The notes under the pieces are model-generated. The model had not been told where the DNA came from. It worked only from the letters and a program-made list of their open reading frames with translations, and did not search any database. A DNA stretch of 64,000 bases from Lichenostomus cassidix (taxonomy: Eukaryota > Chordata > Aves > Passeriformes > Meliphagidae). The DNA lies in contig CM039211.1 of NCBI GenBank assembly GCA_008360975.2, forward strand, positions 46,870,077-46,934,076, read 5' to 3'. The translations under genes and the position numbers were made by a program. Position 1 is the first letter of the stretch; every line of letters starts with the position of its first letter. This document shows, one piece after another, positions 1 through 13,045 of this stretch.

Positions 1-2290
1 TTAAAATAGTTTTCACCCCTCCATCTTTAATTTTTTTCCCATTGCTTTCCTCAAAAGATTAAAAATAATAAAAGAACAATATGATGTCTTTATCACAGAC
101 ATGTAAGCAAATGACTTTTTGCTTAAGAAAGTATCATATATATATCATATAGTATCCTTCTTGCATAAACCCAAAAGTAAGTGAATGTCAGCATAGTTGC
201 AAAACGTTCCAAGTTTGCCATGGAAACAACTTTCTTACTTCAAAATATTACAACTGCTCACTGTGGACTATTGGCATGAAAGCTCCAAAGCTCATTGACA
301 GCTTTGTGGAGTGGACAGATGAGGCATGGAAAATATTTTAAATTAGTTCATTTATCTTGCTCAGACATGGGAAGAGATGGAGAATTTTTCATGTTTATAG
401 AAAAAAAGCAGAGACAGCAAGAGAAGGAGAGAGAGAGAGGGAGAAGCAGGGCAGGGAAGATGAGAAGGGGGAAAAGGCAGGGTTGAAGTGTAAAAAAGTG
501 GAGGAAAGGAAGGAAAAAAGAAAGATAGAAAGCAGATAAAAGTAGGAAAAAGGAGTGGTGGGACAGAGGGAAAAGGTGCAAGGGGAGGAAAAGGGGAAAG
601 AAAACACCTTTTTATAGAAATAATTACCAGTTAAGCTAAATTTCACACATAATGCATTTTTTGTTCATTAGAAAATATACATCCCAACACTAGCCAAAGT
701 AGCAGATGTTTTTAACTCGTTTTGGTTTTATCTCTACAGTTTTCTGAGAATCAGCACGGGTTTTACTACTGCATCAAACACATTCAGATTTAAATTGTTT
801 TGTCCTAAGGACTCAGATTATAGATATTTTTCAAACATGCTTCAGAAACTATGCCATACACAGCCAAGATGAAGAATACAATAGATGAAATATTTAGTTA
901 ATACAGTGTCCTATTGCCATGGATGCTATTGGAGCCCAAGACATTATAAGGGAAATGGCTTTAAGGACAGAATAATGCTGCAATGTCTCATAAGAATATG
1001 ATTCTGACAAACTCAGACAAGATAGATTTCCTCCTCCTATGTTCAACTTGGATCACTCTGTGGTTACACCTAGAAAGGCAGCCTAGTACTGTATGAAACC
1101 CCTAGGAGAACCAAAAATACCCAATATGTACATGTCAAACTTCAGTGACAAGTTCACAGGGAATCTTGCCAAAAAATAACGAAGTGCAACAAAATCTGTA
1201 TAAGAACATAGATTTCTTTTATATCAAAATAATGAACAAACACTACAAAGGTCTGCAATTACTGACTGTTTCTGCAGTATCAATTCTAATTCCTTATACA
1301 GAGAGGCTTTGAATCCTATGTATTTATTTGAATGTATCATTCCAAACGTAAACAGGAAAGTGAAACAATGCAGTTCAAAGAGAACCTGAACAAAAAGGCA
1401 TGTGTGTCTGAGTAATTTCCAACAGGGAAACCACCTGTGGATAACATTTGATTATATTTTGTACTGCTGTTTCCTGCACGCAACTCAAAATTTGCTTCAT
1501 ATAGAAATATGTATGTCTTATCTTTATATTTTTTAATTTATTCAGTATGTCTTCTCCTTTACCTTGCTTTTCAGACACAGTGACTAGGCTTGAAGGAAGT
1601 TAGACTTTTCCTCATATCTTTATCTTCAATGTTTTTCATTTTCTGATTTTTCACTCTGGGAAACACTTCGTATCCCTGATGGACATGGAATTGATTTGTT
1701 TAGTGTGAGTATTTAGCAACAACTATTACTGAAGGGCAAGCTGGTCTCTCTTCCACTGTGATGCTCAGCCCAATAAAGTTGGATTGCTAAAAGAAAATTT
1801 TTATGAGCTAATTATCTGTTCAAAGTGTGTACTGACTCATCTATTTTGGTCAATTTTAAAATACATCTTTTAGCATCTTTGCCATCTGGCTGCACACTTT
1901 TCTTTCTCAAAATGCATAATCTGTTTACCACTGCGAACAGAACTTCATTGAATTAGTAAGTACTAGCCTGGTCCACTGGCCTATTGTCCAGTTTTGAGAC
2001 GTTTTTTCCTTCTACTTCTGTATCACTAACATTTTCACTAATGCAGGACTCAATTACAGGGAAACAAACTCCGAAGACCTAATTTTAAATTTTAAAAAAT
2101 TCCCTACCAAACGCTATCAGCAACAATATGTAGAAAAGTACGAAAACCCAGTATCTTAAAAATCCCAGAACATGAAGAACATGCAGCAGGTAGCCTGACT
2201 TTTGATACAAATTTCCTAAACTTCTTTTTGAGTAGTTAGACTCCTGGAAGATATTCTTTCTCTCCACACAGTGCAACCAACTCCTGTGTT
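1..2290. other. Intron sequence, mostly unique
   Basis: AT-rich intronic sequence. Apart from the polypurine tract and a short TATA-type run near 136-152, nothing recognisable as a gene or known repeat was seen on either strand. Confidence 0.6.
396..600 (+). repeat. Polypurine (GA-rich) tract
   Basis: About 200 bases in which the plus strand is almost entirely A and G, with runs such as gagagagagaggga and aagggggaaaagg. The short reading frames on both strands here (Arg/Lys/Glu-rich one way, Phe/Ser/Leu-rich the other) are by-products of the composition. For KDM4C transcription the RNA would carry the pyrimidine strand. Confidence 0.8.
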
Positions 2291-2356
2291 AATGGACCCC
2301 CAAAAGATGCTTCATTGTGTCTTAATGGACCCCCAAAAGATGCTTCATTGTGTCTT
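2291..2356 (+). repeat. Perfect 33-bp tandem duplication
   Basis: Two adjacent identical copies of a 33-base unit (2291-2323 and 2324-2356), starting aatggaccccc and ending ttgtgtctt, followed by a few bases of a third copy. Identity suggests a recent duplication. Confidence 0.95.
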
Positions 2357-5300
2357 AATGGCTTAATACATTATAGAAGTCAGGTAAAGGAAGGAATTAC
2401 ACCTCTCAATCTGAAGACATGTCATATAAAAAGCCACTGATATTTCTGGAAAGAAATATAACAACAATTTGCAAACACAGCACTGCCAAGTAATTGGTGA
2501 ATTTTTGAAAACTTGTCTATCATAGAAAAGGTTTTTTACCACTTACCCAGAACTCAGCTAAACCCTTTAATAAAATTGAGTTTGACTGGAACAACCAATA
2601 TCAACTTTAACATGCTATTTCATACCTCCAAGAATCTTGGTAAATTTTTAGAGCACACTTGTGTAATATTTCAAAGCACAACTTAGTTGTTTCAGCTCCT
2701 AAATAACCCTAAACTGACCGAGTATATATACTATGCTTGATCCCTAAAACCATTATAATGCTGAATCAGGAACTGAAATGGCACAGAAAAGTTTTAATCC
2801 CATACATTATCCATTTGCTAAACACAACCTAGTAACTCAGGACCAGAGAAAAAGGACATGGATATTTGGATCCCTGAAGTACCACAGTACAGAACAGCTA
2901 ATATAGTGATGTGGAGGCACTCATGATATCCAAACTTTATGATTAACTGTGCATCAGTAATACACTTATTTCCACAGGTCTGTGCAACATTAGGACTAAT
3001 AAAGCCCTGTGGTTCCTGTGGTGGGGGCACATATGGTGTAAATCTTCATATAGAGTGTACTTGGCTCAGCACCCTTAGAACAGTGTCTAAGAGGACCCTT
3101 AGGAAGCCTTTCTGAGAGAGCTCACTGTAGCCTGAGATCACACAGGAGGCAACAATGAGCATCGGTGTACCACAGAAAAGACAAAGAGATCTCTGGAAGC
3201 AAAATTGATTTCTTTAAATTCCTGTGGATCAGCCAAGTCTGTAGATGATAAAACTGATATTTCCCCACTCCATACTGAAGGGGTTGACAAAAATCTCTGT
3301 AACAGTAATTCACCTTTCATTTTTAACTTCATTTAAAAATAGTAGCTTCAACATTTAGGAGGCCACATTTGTTAATCATGCTTTTAAAAGCTGGATTTAA
3401 ACTTTTTACAGAACTATTCCTAGAAGAACAAAGGAACGCTGAAAAAGGGAAAGGACACAGAATCTTTCTTGTATTTAGGATTCAAAGTCTATGTTTTATT
3501 GCTTTCACTGCTTCACTCTGAAATGGTTCTTTTTTCTACTTCTGTCATTTTATCTCACTACTTTACTAATATTTTCAATTTATGATTAACAGCTAGTTTT
3601 TACACTTCAAGGAAGTTTGTCCAGAGAAACACAGTGGAAGTTAGCTAACTTCCACAGATAATTATCACTAAGTCAGAAAAAGGAGAAGAACATAACCAAT
3701 TAAAAAGCAAAAGTAAAGCTGCTTTCTCCTAATATAAAATTAAAAAAAAAATATTTTATTCATCATTATTCACTCTTTAAAATAGCAATCCCATGTTTCT
3801 TTAAGCAAATGCTCAATAAAAGTGGAAACTCCTGTCAATTTACTCTACATCCTTTTGGCCCGGAGATACTGGATATAAAGAATTGTGTGCTCTAGAGCTG
3901 AAATTAATGACTATTAAGTGGAGATGAGTTTAGTTACCAGCAATCAGGCAAACATCTGTTCTGGACTGAATCATTGAAATTTTGGGGTTTTGTTCCAGAA
4001 AGTGCATCCTGGGATCCTGGTGATAAGCTACACAAAGCCAGTTGAAGCTTCTTGGAAACCTCCACTACCACAGCTGGCATGGCATTTCTGGTGCCAGAAA
4101 TCATGACTCTGTATGAACTATCATGCACGACTCTAGGCAAATGTGAGACTAGTCTGTATCAGTCTGATTACTTTTGTTTCATTGCACTGAGATGGACAAA
4201 AGGAACAGTGCACTTTCACGTCTACTTACATATATTTACTACAGCACAGTTTGCATGCTGAAACGATAGAATTTACAAAGCGGTTTGCAAAGGAGTTCCA
4301 GGCATTTCTTAGCTTCTTTCATTTCGTTTAACATACTTCTGAAAGAGCACATTCAAAGTCATGATGCTCCCTGTACTATTTCCAGAGTTGTTCCTTAGCT
4401 AATTTTTATCTCACTGTTTTCAACTACTTGAGGTCATCTCAACCTGAACCTGTTTCACTCTACAAGCACAGACTTAAGACCTTTTAAACTTCAGATCTCT
4501 GCTTTCACTAAAGCTCCTTTCTAGACCATTACTTTTCCATCAATGATATCAACGGCAATATGAGAAAAAAATTAATAATCATCTTATTTTGACTTAATGA
4601 CGTCTGTAATTTATCAGAGAGACAAAACCCACTAAAGTATGAGCAGAAGAAAAAGTGAAAACCTAAGTAAAGCTTCTAGGAACTTTTAAACTCAAAATAT
4701 GTGATATTTTTTCAACGGCACATTACCGTATTTTAAATAAGCAACATGGTCATCTCAATTGTCAGTAAAAACTAAAAGAAATATGACTGCATATGTGCAA
4801 CAATCTTTTATCTACCCCTTATGTACAACTTAACAATTTGAGTAGCTTCTTTGTCTTCAGCTGGGTTTTTCAAAATTGACCTCCTATTCTTTCGTTCAAA
4901 TACTCCCCAGCCCCCCAAAAGATGGTAGGATACATAATAAGATGCATGAAAATACGATGTATTGAAGCTCTGTACTCAGTGACTACCAAGACTACTTCAT
5001 AGTGGAAAATACCTAATCAAGTTCTCTCATTTAAATTGATACATCATATAGTGACCAAAATCAAGGAACAAAAGCCTGGCTGGTACAAGAAACAGTTAAT
5101 AATTAGAAAATATTGGTGGTGGGGAGAGGTATGTAAAGAGGTATGCAAAGTTCAGTATAATTTAATAAAGTCTGTTCTCAGTGTTTCAGTAATTTCTACA
5201 TATGGTCAAGATTGTTCACAATTCTAAGTCTTGCCATGCACTGTGGACTTCATACTATAAACTACCAAAAGATCAAGGGCAGATACTCAAAAAATGTGAT

Positions 5301-8300
5301 AATGTGCTGGTTGTGGTTCCTGTTAGTGGAAACATGACAGTATGTATTTCAGCACTCTCACTAAAGCCATCTAAATTTCAATATCATAGAAATATTCAGT
5401 TTAGAATGAATATGATTCATCTTGCATAGGCTGGGCATTATTCCTGCTCCTTCTGCATGCTGGAGACAAATGATACAGCTTGTCCATGATTAGGTACAAT
5501 TTCTTCACATTAATTTTTGCTGATTTTTCAATTCAGCAAACATGAGAAAAAACTAACATGTAGCAAATTCATCCAGTACAACAGCATATAATTTTTATAG
5601 CAGAAATTAAGACAGAAGAATCTCTCACTGAAAAAACAAAGACAAACAAACAAACAGCAGAAATAAGGAGCAGTATTGAATTTAAATACTTTTTTTGGGG
5701 TTTTATTCTCTTATTTTTCCAAGCTGCATGAGGAAGGAAATACATGGAATTACATACCACTGAGGTATCACTCATTATGAAGTGATAATTAAAACTCTTC
5801 ATAGTTAGTTTTGCACTCACAGATATTTACTGCAGTGGAATCAGATTGTTCACTTGATAGGAGTAAAGGACTTGGTTCAAGAAAAGACATGTTTTACTAA
5901 ATACTTTTGGAATATACAGCAGGCAGAAGAGAGGTCCCTAGATGCAACTTGGAAAATTCTTAGGTGCTAACTGATTCAACCCCAGGCAAAGAAAGTAGCA
6001 CATGTATCCTGCCTGGGTATTACAACAACCAACAAAGCAGCAGCTGCCCTTTAGCAGTGTGGCAAGTGTTAGGCATGTGAACTGTGAGTCTTTAAACATG
6101 ACATTGAGAATCTGCACTGCCTCATGACTTTTCCAATGTGAGTTTTTCAATAAATTACCCAACACATCTAAAACCTGACCCAGGACACTTGAGTTTGGCA
6201 CAACAGAAAGATCTTCTTCAGGGCAGACTGTTGACAACAACACAGATTATTTCACCGACAAGATTTCCTGAGGTTTCTTCTGCTCATACTGACACTGCCT
6301 TAGCACTTATAACTAATATGTAAAGCAAAATAATCAGGCCTTCATGTAATAAGCATGTTCAACCTGAAACACTTGAATTTGCCACAGTGCATCCTTTAAA
6401 TCACACAGCAGGATAAATGATTTTTTAAAAAAATCCACACAGAAAGCTTGTTTGAAGTGTGGAGCTTTAAACAAGAGCAACCATAATTACTGTTTTCAAG
6501 CATTTATCAATAGGCAGAAACATAATAACTGATGATTAATATGACAACAAGTATGGTAAAGACCTGTGCTTAAAGCTAGGACAAAGAGAAAGATACTGAA
6601 AGACCAAAACTACCAGATAAAAATGGATAACTATGACATATTCCTTACAGATGCTAGTTACAGCATCTGTACAGAAGCATCAGTTACAGCAATTCAGACC
6701 CCAGAGGTCTTCAAGAAGATCCCTAAGCCAAAAATTCAGTTTTTACGTCCCTCCAGAGCCGTGCATTGAAACAAAAAGAATCTCTAAGTTTTAAAGAGTA
6801 ACTCTAGAGATGTAAATCACCTACTCATATTGCCAAAAGTTTGTAATTAAGAGAATCTGAAAATGCACACTCACCTACTTTCTACCTATCTGTTTTAATC
6901 CGCAATATTTCCATATTCTCTGCAAGTCTAATGCAAGACCCCAGGTGTCCACCTTTAACGCAGTGAGCCAGTGCATCTGCTCAAATGCATAATGCTGTTT
7001 TCTGCCACAGTGAATTTCCAGCAAAACAGCTTTCATGAAAACAGAATGCTTTGAAAAGATATTGAAATAAAAGGAGCATGCTGCTTTTGCTTTGGCAGAG
7101 CTGAGAATATTTTAAGTATCTACTGTGTTTTCATATGTCTCCTTTAATATGCTGTCTTCATTAATGGATAAAAAAATTCATACTTTTATTCCATACCTTC
7201 CACTTCTTTTCTCCAGAAAAATATTTTCAAACTCTGACTCATGAAATATCCCTGTAAATCTCCACTGAAAATCAAAAAGGAGAATGAAATTCCTACATTT
7301 GATCAATCTGTCAGTTTTTCTAGATATGAATTCTGTACATTTTCCATTCCACAGAGAGCAACTGATGGATTTCACTGATTCACAGACACAGCTTACTCAA
7401 AGGGAATGCAGTAACGTAAATGTATTAACATAAATAAAAGCATGATACAGCTGTTTCCAGGGGGAAAATGCACGTAACAACTCATCCTAAATCCTGTTTT
7501 TCCAATTACATAGTACATGGGCCTAAACAAAGGATGTTACAAGTCCTCATGTAGTCCATGTTTATGCAGATCCTTGTAAAATAAAGGAGTAAGAATAGAG
7601 GCATCACACATCCAATTGTGCTCCAAATTACAAGCAGCCGCAGAACACACTTGGACACAGAGTTTGGAAGTATACATCTTTTCGCAGGTTTAGACAAAAT
7701 CTACAGCAATTAAAGACTCCTTTTAGTTATAGCAGCTTAAACACAAGTTTTCAAAATAATCGGGATTATTTTTAAAATATATAACAAAATCTAAAAATTA
7801 GCTTTTGAACTTCTGAACAATTTTTAAAAGCAGGTTATAGATATCTCTGTAAAAAAACTTTAAACATTCATTAACAGCTGATAAAATAGGTGAAGCCTGA
7901 ACTGTTTAATCTTTTGACAACCTACTTCTTTAGGGTTTACAGTAGCATGTGGTATAGTGCTTTGGAAAACAAAAAGGGCTGCTTCGAGTTGAATCATGTT
8001 CTTTTTTCACATCCAAAAGGAAAAAAACTTCACAACACCCAAGTCAATGAATGTAATTGTCCAAAAAGATGTTTACTACTTTATGAATTCTTTCCATTCA
8101 TTAGAAAGAAATGGAGCTTGTGCTGTGTTTTACTACAACAACACAAACACATGGTAAGTGCTGTTACTGTTAGTTGGGCAGTTGCAACCTGGGACATACC
8201 TAACAGGGACATGCATATTTCTAGATTTTTTCCTAGAATGATAGCTTTGCCTTTAGCATGTTCATAAGTACATCTTGACTGCTAGCAGTGGAGTAAGAAT

Positions 8301-8361
8301 TGATAATGTTCCTCAGCCCAGAAATCAAGACAATTCCTCCATACTGCTCTTAGGAAGATAC
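2357..8361. other. Intron sequence without recognised genes
   Basis: AT-rich intron. Stretches near 2820-3030 and 5938-6243 (minus strand) are open for 70-101 codons but match no family I recognise. No repeat element could be named here by eye. Confidence 0.5.
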
Positions 8362-8782
8362 TGTCAGGGTTTAACCCTAGCTAGCAACTAAGCACCAAGC
8401 CGCCACTTGCTCACTCCTCTCCACTCCCCAGTGGGATAGGGAGAAGAATCAGAAAACAGGCAAAACACATGGGGTTCAGATAAGAACATTTAATAATTGA
8501 ATTAAAGTAAAATACCATAATACTAATAATATGAATGATAATAAAAACAACAGTAATAACAACGGTAATGAAAAGAAGAGAAAGAAATATAAAACCCAAG
8601 AAAAAAAAGTGATGCAGTGATACAGTTTATCAGTACCCACTGACCGATGCCAAACCTGTCCCCAAAGTGCAATCAGCCCCTTTTCCTGGTAACTCCTCGA
8701 GTTTTTATACTGCATGACATTCTACAGTATTAATAGCCCTTTGGCCAGTTCAGGTCACCTGTCCTGGCCATGCTCCCTCACA
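8362..8782 (-). mobile_element. Solo LTR of an avian endogenous retrovirus, minus strand
   Basis: On the minus strand the segment begins TGTGAGGGAGCATGGCC and ends GGGTTAAACCCTGACA, the TG...CA ends of an LTR. Inside it has a TATA-like box (TATAAAAA) near 8703-8711, then the conserved block ggggctgattgcactttgg, an AT-rich microsatellite-like middle, and the final motif gcttagttgctagctaggg, which is common at the 3' end of songbird ERV LTRs. No gag, pol or env sequence flanks it, so it is a solo LTR left by recombination. I could not find a clear target-site duplication, so the outer bases are uncertain by a few positions. It is in the same orientation as KDM4C. Confidence 0.8.
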
Positions 8783-11700
8783 CTTTTTTGTGCACTTCCT
8801 CGACTGCTATGGGACACTGAAAACTCCTATCAACATCCAAATGTCAACATCTCAAATCCAAAACCATACTAAATCCAAAACACAGCACCGCATCAGAAAG
8901 AAAATGAACTCTGCTCCAGTTGAAATCAGGACAGCTATAAAACAAGGAACAAACACAGATTTATTTGCAAAGAACACTACATGCAATTATTTTCAGCTAA
9001 AGCAATTAACACCTGAAGAAATTACAAGTTGTGCTCTGCAAAGATAAAGAAATGTTTTAGCAATCAGTGGCAACCAACGAGTCCGCCCACATACCTAATA
9101 GCTACATATTTATACAGGTACAAACAAGGAGATGTGTCAATTCAACGGCCAGTGGTTGGAAGAGGAAAGTTTTTACCTTTTCACTTCTCAGATAGTATAT
9201 GAGTGAGGGGAAAGTATTAAATTATCCCTACCTGTTGATTTGCTATAACATGTAGCTTGGCCAGGAAAAACCAGGGAAGGTGGTCTGCCTTAGGTAGGGA
9301 ATCATTGTCCTACTTCAGAGAGTGCATTTCTAAGTTGCATTTGAGTGCTGTACATGCTTCAACACTGCTACGGTTAGTACATTTCCTCCAGCAAGCAGGC
9401 ACATAGCAAACTAAGGAAACACCTCAGGTTTACCAACTGGGGAGGAAAGGGAAAGGACAAAGAAACTACACCTCTCTGTTGGGGCAGAATTACAGAGTAG
9501 ACAATTGTAAAGCTGTTTGTTCTAGGTCTTATTTCCCACTGTATGACAAGGTATTCTATCACCACTCCCTTCCTGCTTCCACACTGTTTCCCCTCCTTCT
9601 CTTTTTCTTTCCTCCAAAATATGAAAGATATACCTACTGTAAGTTACATCTTACGAGAAGCATTAAGTATTAGACACAACATAAGACAATATTGACATAA
9701 CGGATCCCTGTCATAATGCAAATTGCTCCCCTGTTTGAATGTGTTCCAGTTTGAGAAGCGAGGTTATTCAAAATTGGCTCTTCAGTGATTTAAAATGCTA
9801 CTGATTCATAACATGAATTTCAGGGAAGCAAACTTCTGTATATTGCACTCCCCATAACTGAAGTTTCTTTCTCGTCTTTGGATGGTGAGATAGCAGCAAA
9901 GGCGTTTCTAAGAATTGGTGCAATAGGTGAAAACAGAATATTTGTTGTGTTTTATCATTATAAAAATATATGCAATATGTTTAAATTATATAAAAGATAA
10001 ATCTAAGGGAAATCCAATTGCATTTTCTCACTATGCTACCTTTAAAAACAGGATCTCAATTCTATTCTAAAATCATACTATTGTAGCATGGGACATGAAA
10101 TCCATGTGCCTTAAGAGATTTCAGATTTATTAAATAGGATAATTTTTATTACTAGTGATTAATAGTGATTTTGACATCATACCGAAGCTCCTGATTAGCA
10201 CACTGTAAGTGAACTAGAAGACAGAAATATTTTCAATAACACTGTGATAAAGAAAAAATGCAAAATGTATCCATCAATATTTATAATTTCATTTTAAAGG
10301 ATTGGATACATTTGATGGCTTGAAAAAAAATCTACCTTTTTATTTTCTTACCACAAATACAAAATTCAAAAGCTTCTAAAAATGAAGGAAGAATTTCACT
10401 ATAGATAGTTTTGGAAAAAAGCTCAGCAGCAACTGTAAGGAATAACAGCACAATAAAAATAGAGTAAGCACGTGAATGGAATATAAACCATATGTAAAGG
10501 GGTTCATGATTTTTGAAATGCTAAATGCTACTGTTTCAAAGATTAGGGATCCTACAGGTTTTAGATAGTACATTTTTTACTATCTGCATAAAGAAATAGG
10601 GATTGGGCAACTCTGAAAAAAAACCCAAACCAAAACAACTTGAAGACAAAAAGGTGGCTGAGATAAAACACAGATTATATCCACATGCTGCTATTGAAAA
10701 TCATGAAAAAGACATATTGGAATGGCGTAACCGAAATTCAACATTGCAAGTGTTCATCTTTAAAAAGCTATAAAAAAATGGACAGCCAACATTCAGCTGT
10801 TATGATTATGTTATATACTCAGAAATTGACTAGCAAATTATACACTCCATGATCCAGCTGTGAGTGTCAGCATTATGGGACACAAGTCATGCTAACTTGA
10901 TTCTGCAAGACTTCTTGCTCTGTGGCATGAGTTTTTCTGCTGCCCTTGTGTCATTTTGGCTGAAGTACTTATTTGTGCTATAATACCAACAGTATAAGAC
11001 ATTTATAGACATTTAAATGAGTAACTTTTCCATTATGCCTTGCCCCCAGGACATAGCAATGAAGCCTTTCTTAGAGAACATCTAAAGTTTATTCTTCAAT
11101 ATATGGAATTTTTAATGGTAGTGCTCATCCAGGCTTTAACACTTTATGGAGGAAATATGATCGTGGCAAAGGTCTTTTAACATCTTTTTCACATAACATA
11201 GCTTTTTAGTATTTTGAGCTTCCAGGGTGGCCACGTCTGGTATGCTCATCATGAAAATGCCTGAAAGGTAAGAACTGGATCTCTCTTGAGGTCAAAATTT
11301 AAAAAGATTATTCCGAGCTCATGTGAGCCAAATTGTTAGTAAAAAAAATATTCCTTCCAAATAACTTTGAAAGAAAAGTTTCGGTAATGTTCACAGAACA
11401 ATGTGACAAGATATACTTTGTATAGCATTTTGAAGGAAAATACTCTGACAATTGGCAGTGTTTTCAGTAACACCAATATTGATATATGTTCTTGTTTTAC
11501 TCATGGTATGTTTTTTCTTTTTTATTTGACACTATTTTTTCATGCTACATTTTCTTCTATTGGGTTACTTTACAAATATAAACAGTTAACAATTACATAA
11601 AAGTGATACGACTGTACAAATAATAAAATTCCATGGACTAGACCGTAGTAATTGAGTGTGAAACACAGTTCTGTAACCATTATTAAAATGCTGGTGCATT

Positions 11701-11789
11701 GCAGGAAATGTAATTTACTTCAAGGTGAATGTTTTATTTGAAACATAAAATGATCAGCAAATCTTATTTTCCTTACTAAGTCAAAAATG
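8783..11789. other. Intron sequence, mostly unique
   Basis: AT-rich intron; no gene, known element or marked repeat was recognised in this 3 kb. Confidence 0.5.
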
Positions 11790-12058
11790 TGTCACAGACT
11801 CAGAGAACATTTCGGAGATGGAGGAGACCCTTGAGAATCATTCAGTCCAACTCCTGGCCCTGTGCAGGTCATCCCAAGAGTCACGCCATGTGTCTGAGAA
11901 TGTTGTTCAAACACTTCATGAGCTCTGTCAGGCTGGTGCTGTGACCTCTTCCCTGGGGAGCTGTTCCAGTGCCCAACCACCCGCTGGGTGAAGACCCTCT
12001 TCCTCATATCTAGCCTAAACTTCCCCAGCTTGAGGCTATTCCCCTGGGTCCTGTCACT
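11790..12058 (-). mobile_element. CR1 LINE fragment, 3' end, minus strand
   Basis: The plus strand reads gagacccttgagaatcattcagtccaactcctggcc and then cttccctggggagctgttcc, the reverse complement of the CR1 3' untranslated region. The element's 3' end is at the lower coordinate, where the octamer tail has decayed. Only about 270 bases remain, a typical 5'-truncated copy. It is in the sense orientation relative to KDM4C. Confidence 0.88.
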
Positions 12059-12785
12059 ACATTATTTTTAAAAAAACAAATAATGTCCTGAAAATCCGTC
12101 ATCTGAGTTTCAAGTAAGTCAGAAGTCAGCAGCCTCAGATGTACAGAAGTCAATTAAGCTTTTCTCCTCATCTGGTAATTGAAACTGCATGACATGATAA
12201 TTCTCTTGGGGAATTATGAAGTCTGAAGTACAAAAATTATCTACAGTTGTAATAGGTTTCCTTCATAATTTATTAAGATAGGTTGCACAGATTCTTGAAG
12301 CTTAAAAATTCTTCTGCATAATCTCTGCAGATTGCACATTCAATTCCATGGCAAAAACAAGTATAGGGATGTTCAAATTCAGGATTTCACACAACAGAAG
12401 AAAACACCACAAATATGGAAAAAAATTTGAATATTTTAGCATTAGCATACAGATTATTAAAAAATGGAAAATAGGTTTAGGATCATTCTGTAACAACTCT
12501 TGTAAAGCTGTATTACACATCTCATTTTATTTCCTGGCTGGCTGTGAAGGACTGCCAGGTTTTCATTTAGATTCCAGCTGTATCCAGTATTGATTTACAT
12601 CATTAAGGATAGTTTTGTGTTCTACACAAAAGGCATGCAATTCTTAAGAACTACTCTCTAAATTCACAGAAAATGCAACACAGCTTCAACCAAGTTATAC
12701 TTATTGTCATGGAGGTTTTGAAGATTTCTTAGAGCTGCAGACAGCTCAAATACATAGAACTGCACAGAACTCTCCAGTGACAGCC
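12059..12785. other. Intron sequence, nothing recognised
   Basis: AT-rich intron between a CR1 fragment and an LTR; no gene or element seen. Confidence 0.5.
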
Positions 12786-13045
12786 TGTGGCTAGCACAGG
12801 TCTTTCTCGTGAGAACATTCCATTGTGTTTTATAAACAAAGATAAAGTTTGGATGTTTTTTAAACAGTGTCTCGAGATTTGGACAGTTCAGGCTTGGCCA
12901 ATCAGGCCTAGGGGGAGGTTTCTAGCTGACCAATCTCGGTGACCTCTGAAAAGTCTATATATATTGAAATCAAAATAATAAATTCTCTCTTTCTTGTCAC
13001 ACTGAGAACTCGGGTCTTTTCTCTGCTAGTGGCTCAACAGCAACA
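12786..13045 (+). mobile_element. Solo LTR, ERVK-like, copy 1
   Basis: Starts TGTGGCTAGCACAGG and ends CTCAACAGCAACA. It carries in order a CCAAT box (ggccaatcagg), a TATA-type box (tctatatatattg), a polyadenylation signal (aataaa) and a TCTCT-rich end. The same sequence occurs at 46841-47111 in the same orientation. The flanking six bases are acagcc on the left and acagtc on the right, a near-perfect target-site duplication whose 6-bp length points to ERVK-type (class II) integration. No internal viral genes are present. Confidence 0.85.

Noticed and set aside
348..646. Phe/Ser/Leu-rich frames resembling membrane proteins
   Set aside because: They are translations of the pyrimidine strand of the polypurine tract.
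2818..3030. 70-codon minus-strand frame with a Cys-rich centre
   Set aside because: No recognised family and no plausible splice sites at its ends; not enough to call a gene or element.
7890..8267. 125-codon plus-strand open frame
   Set aside because: No family match, no codon or composition signal, and no splice context; consistent with chance in AT-rich sequence.
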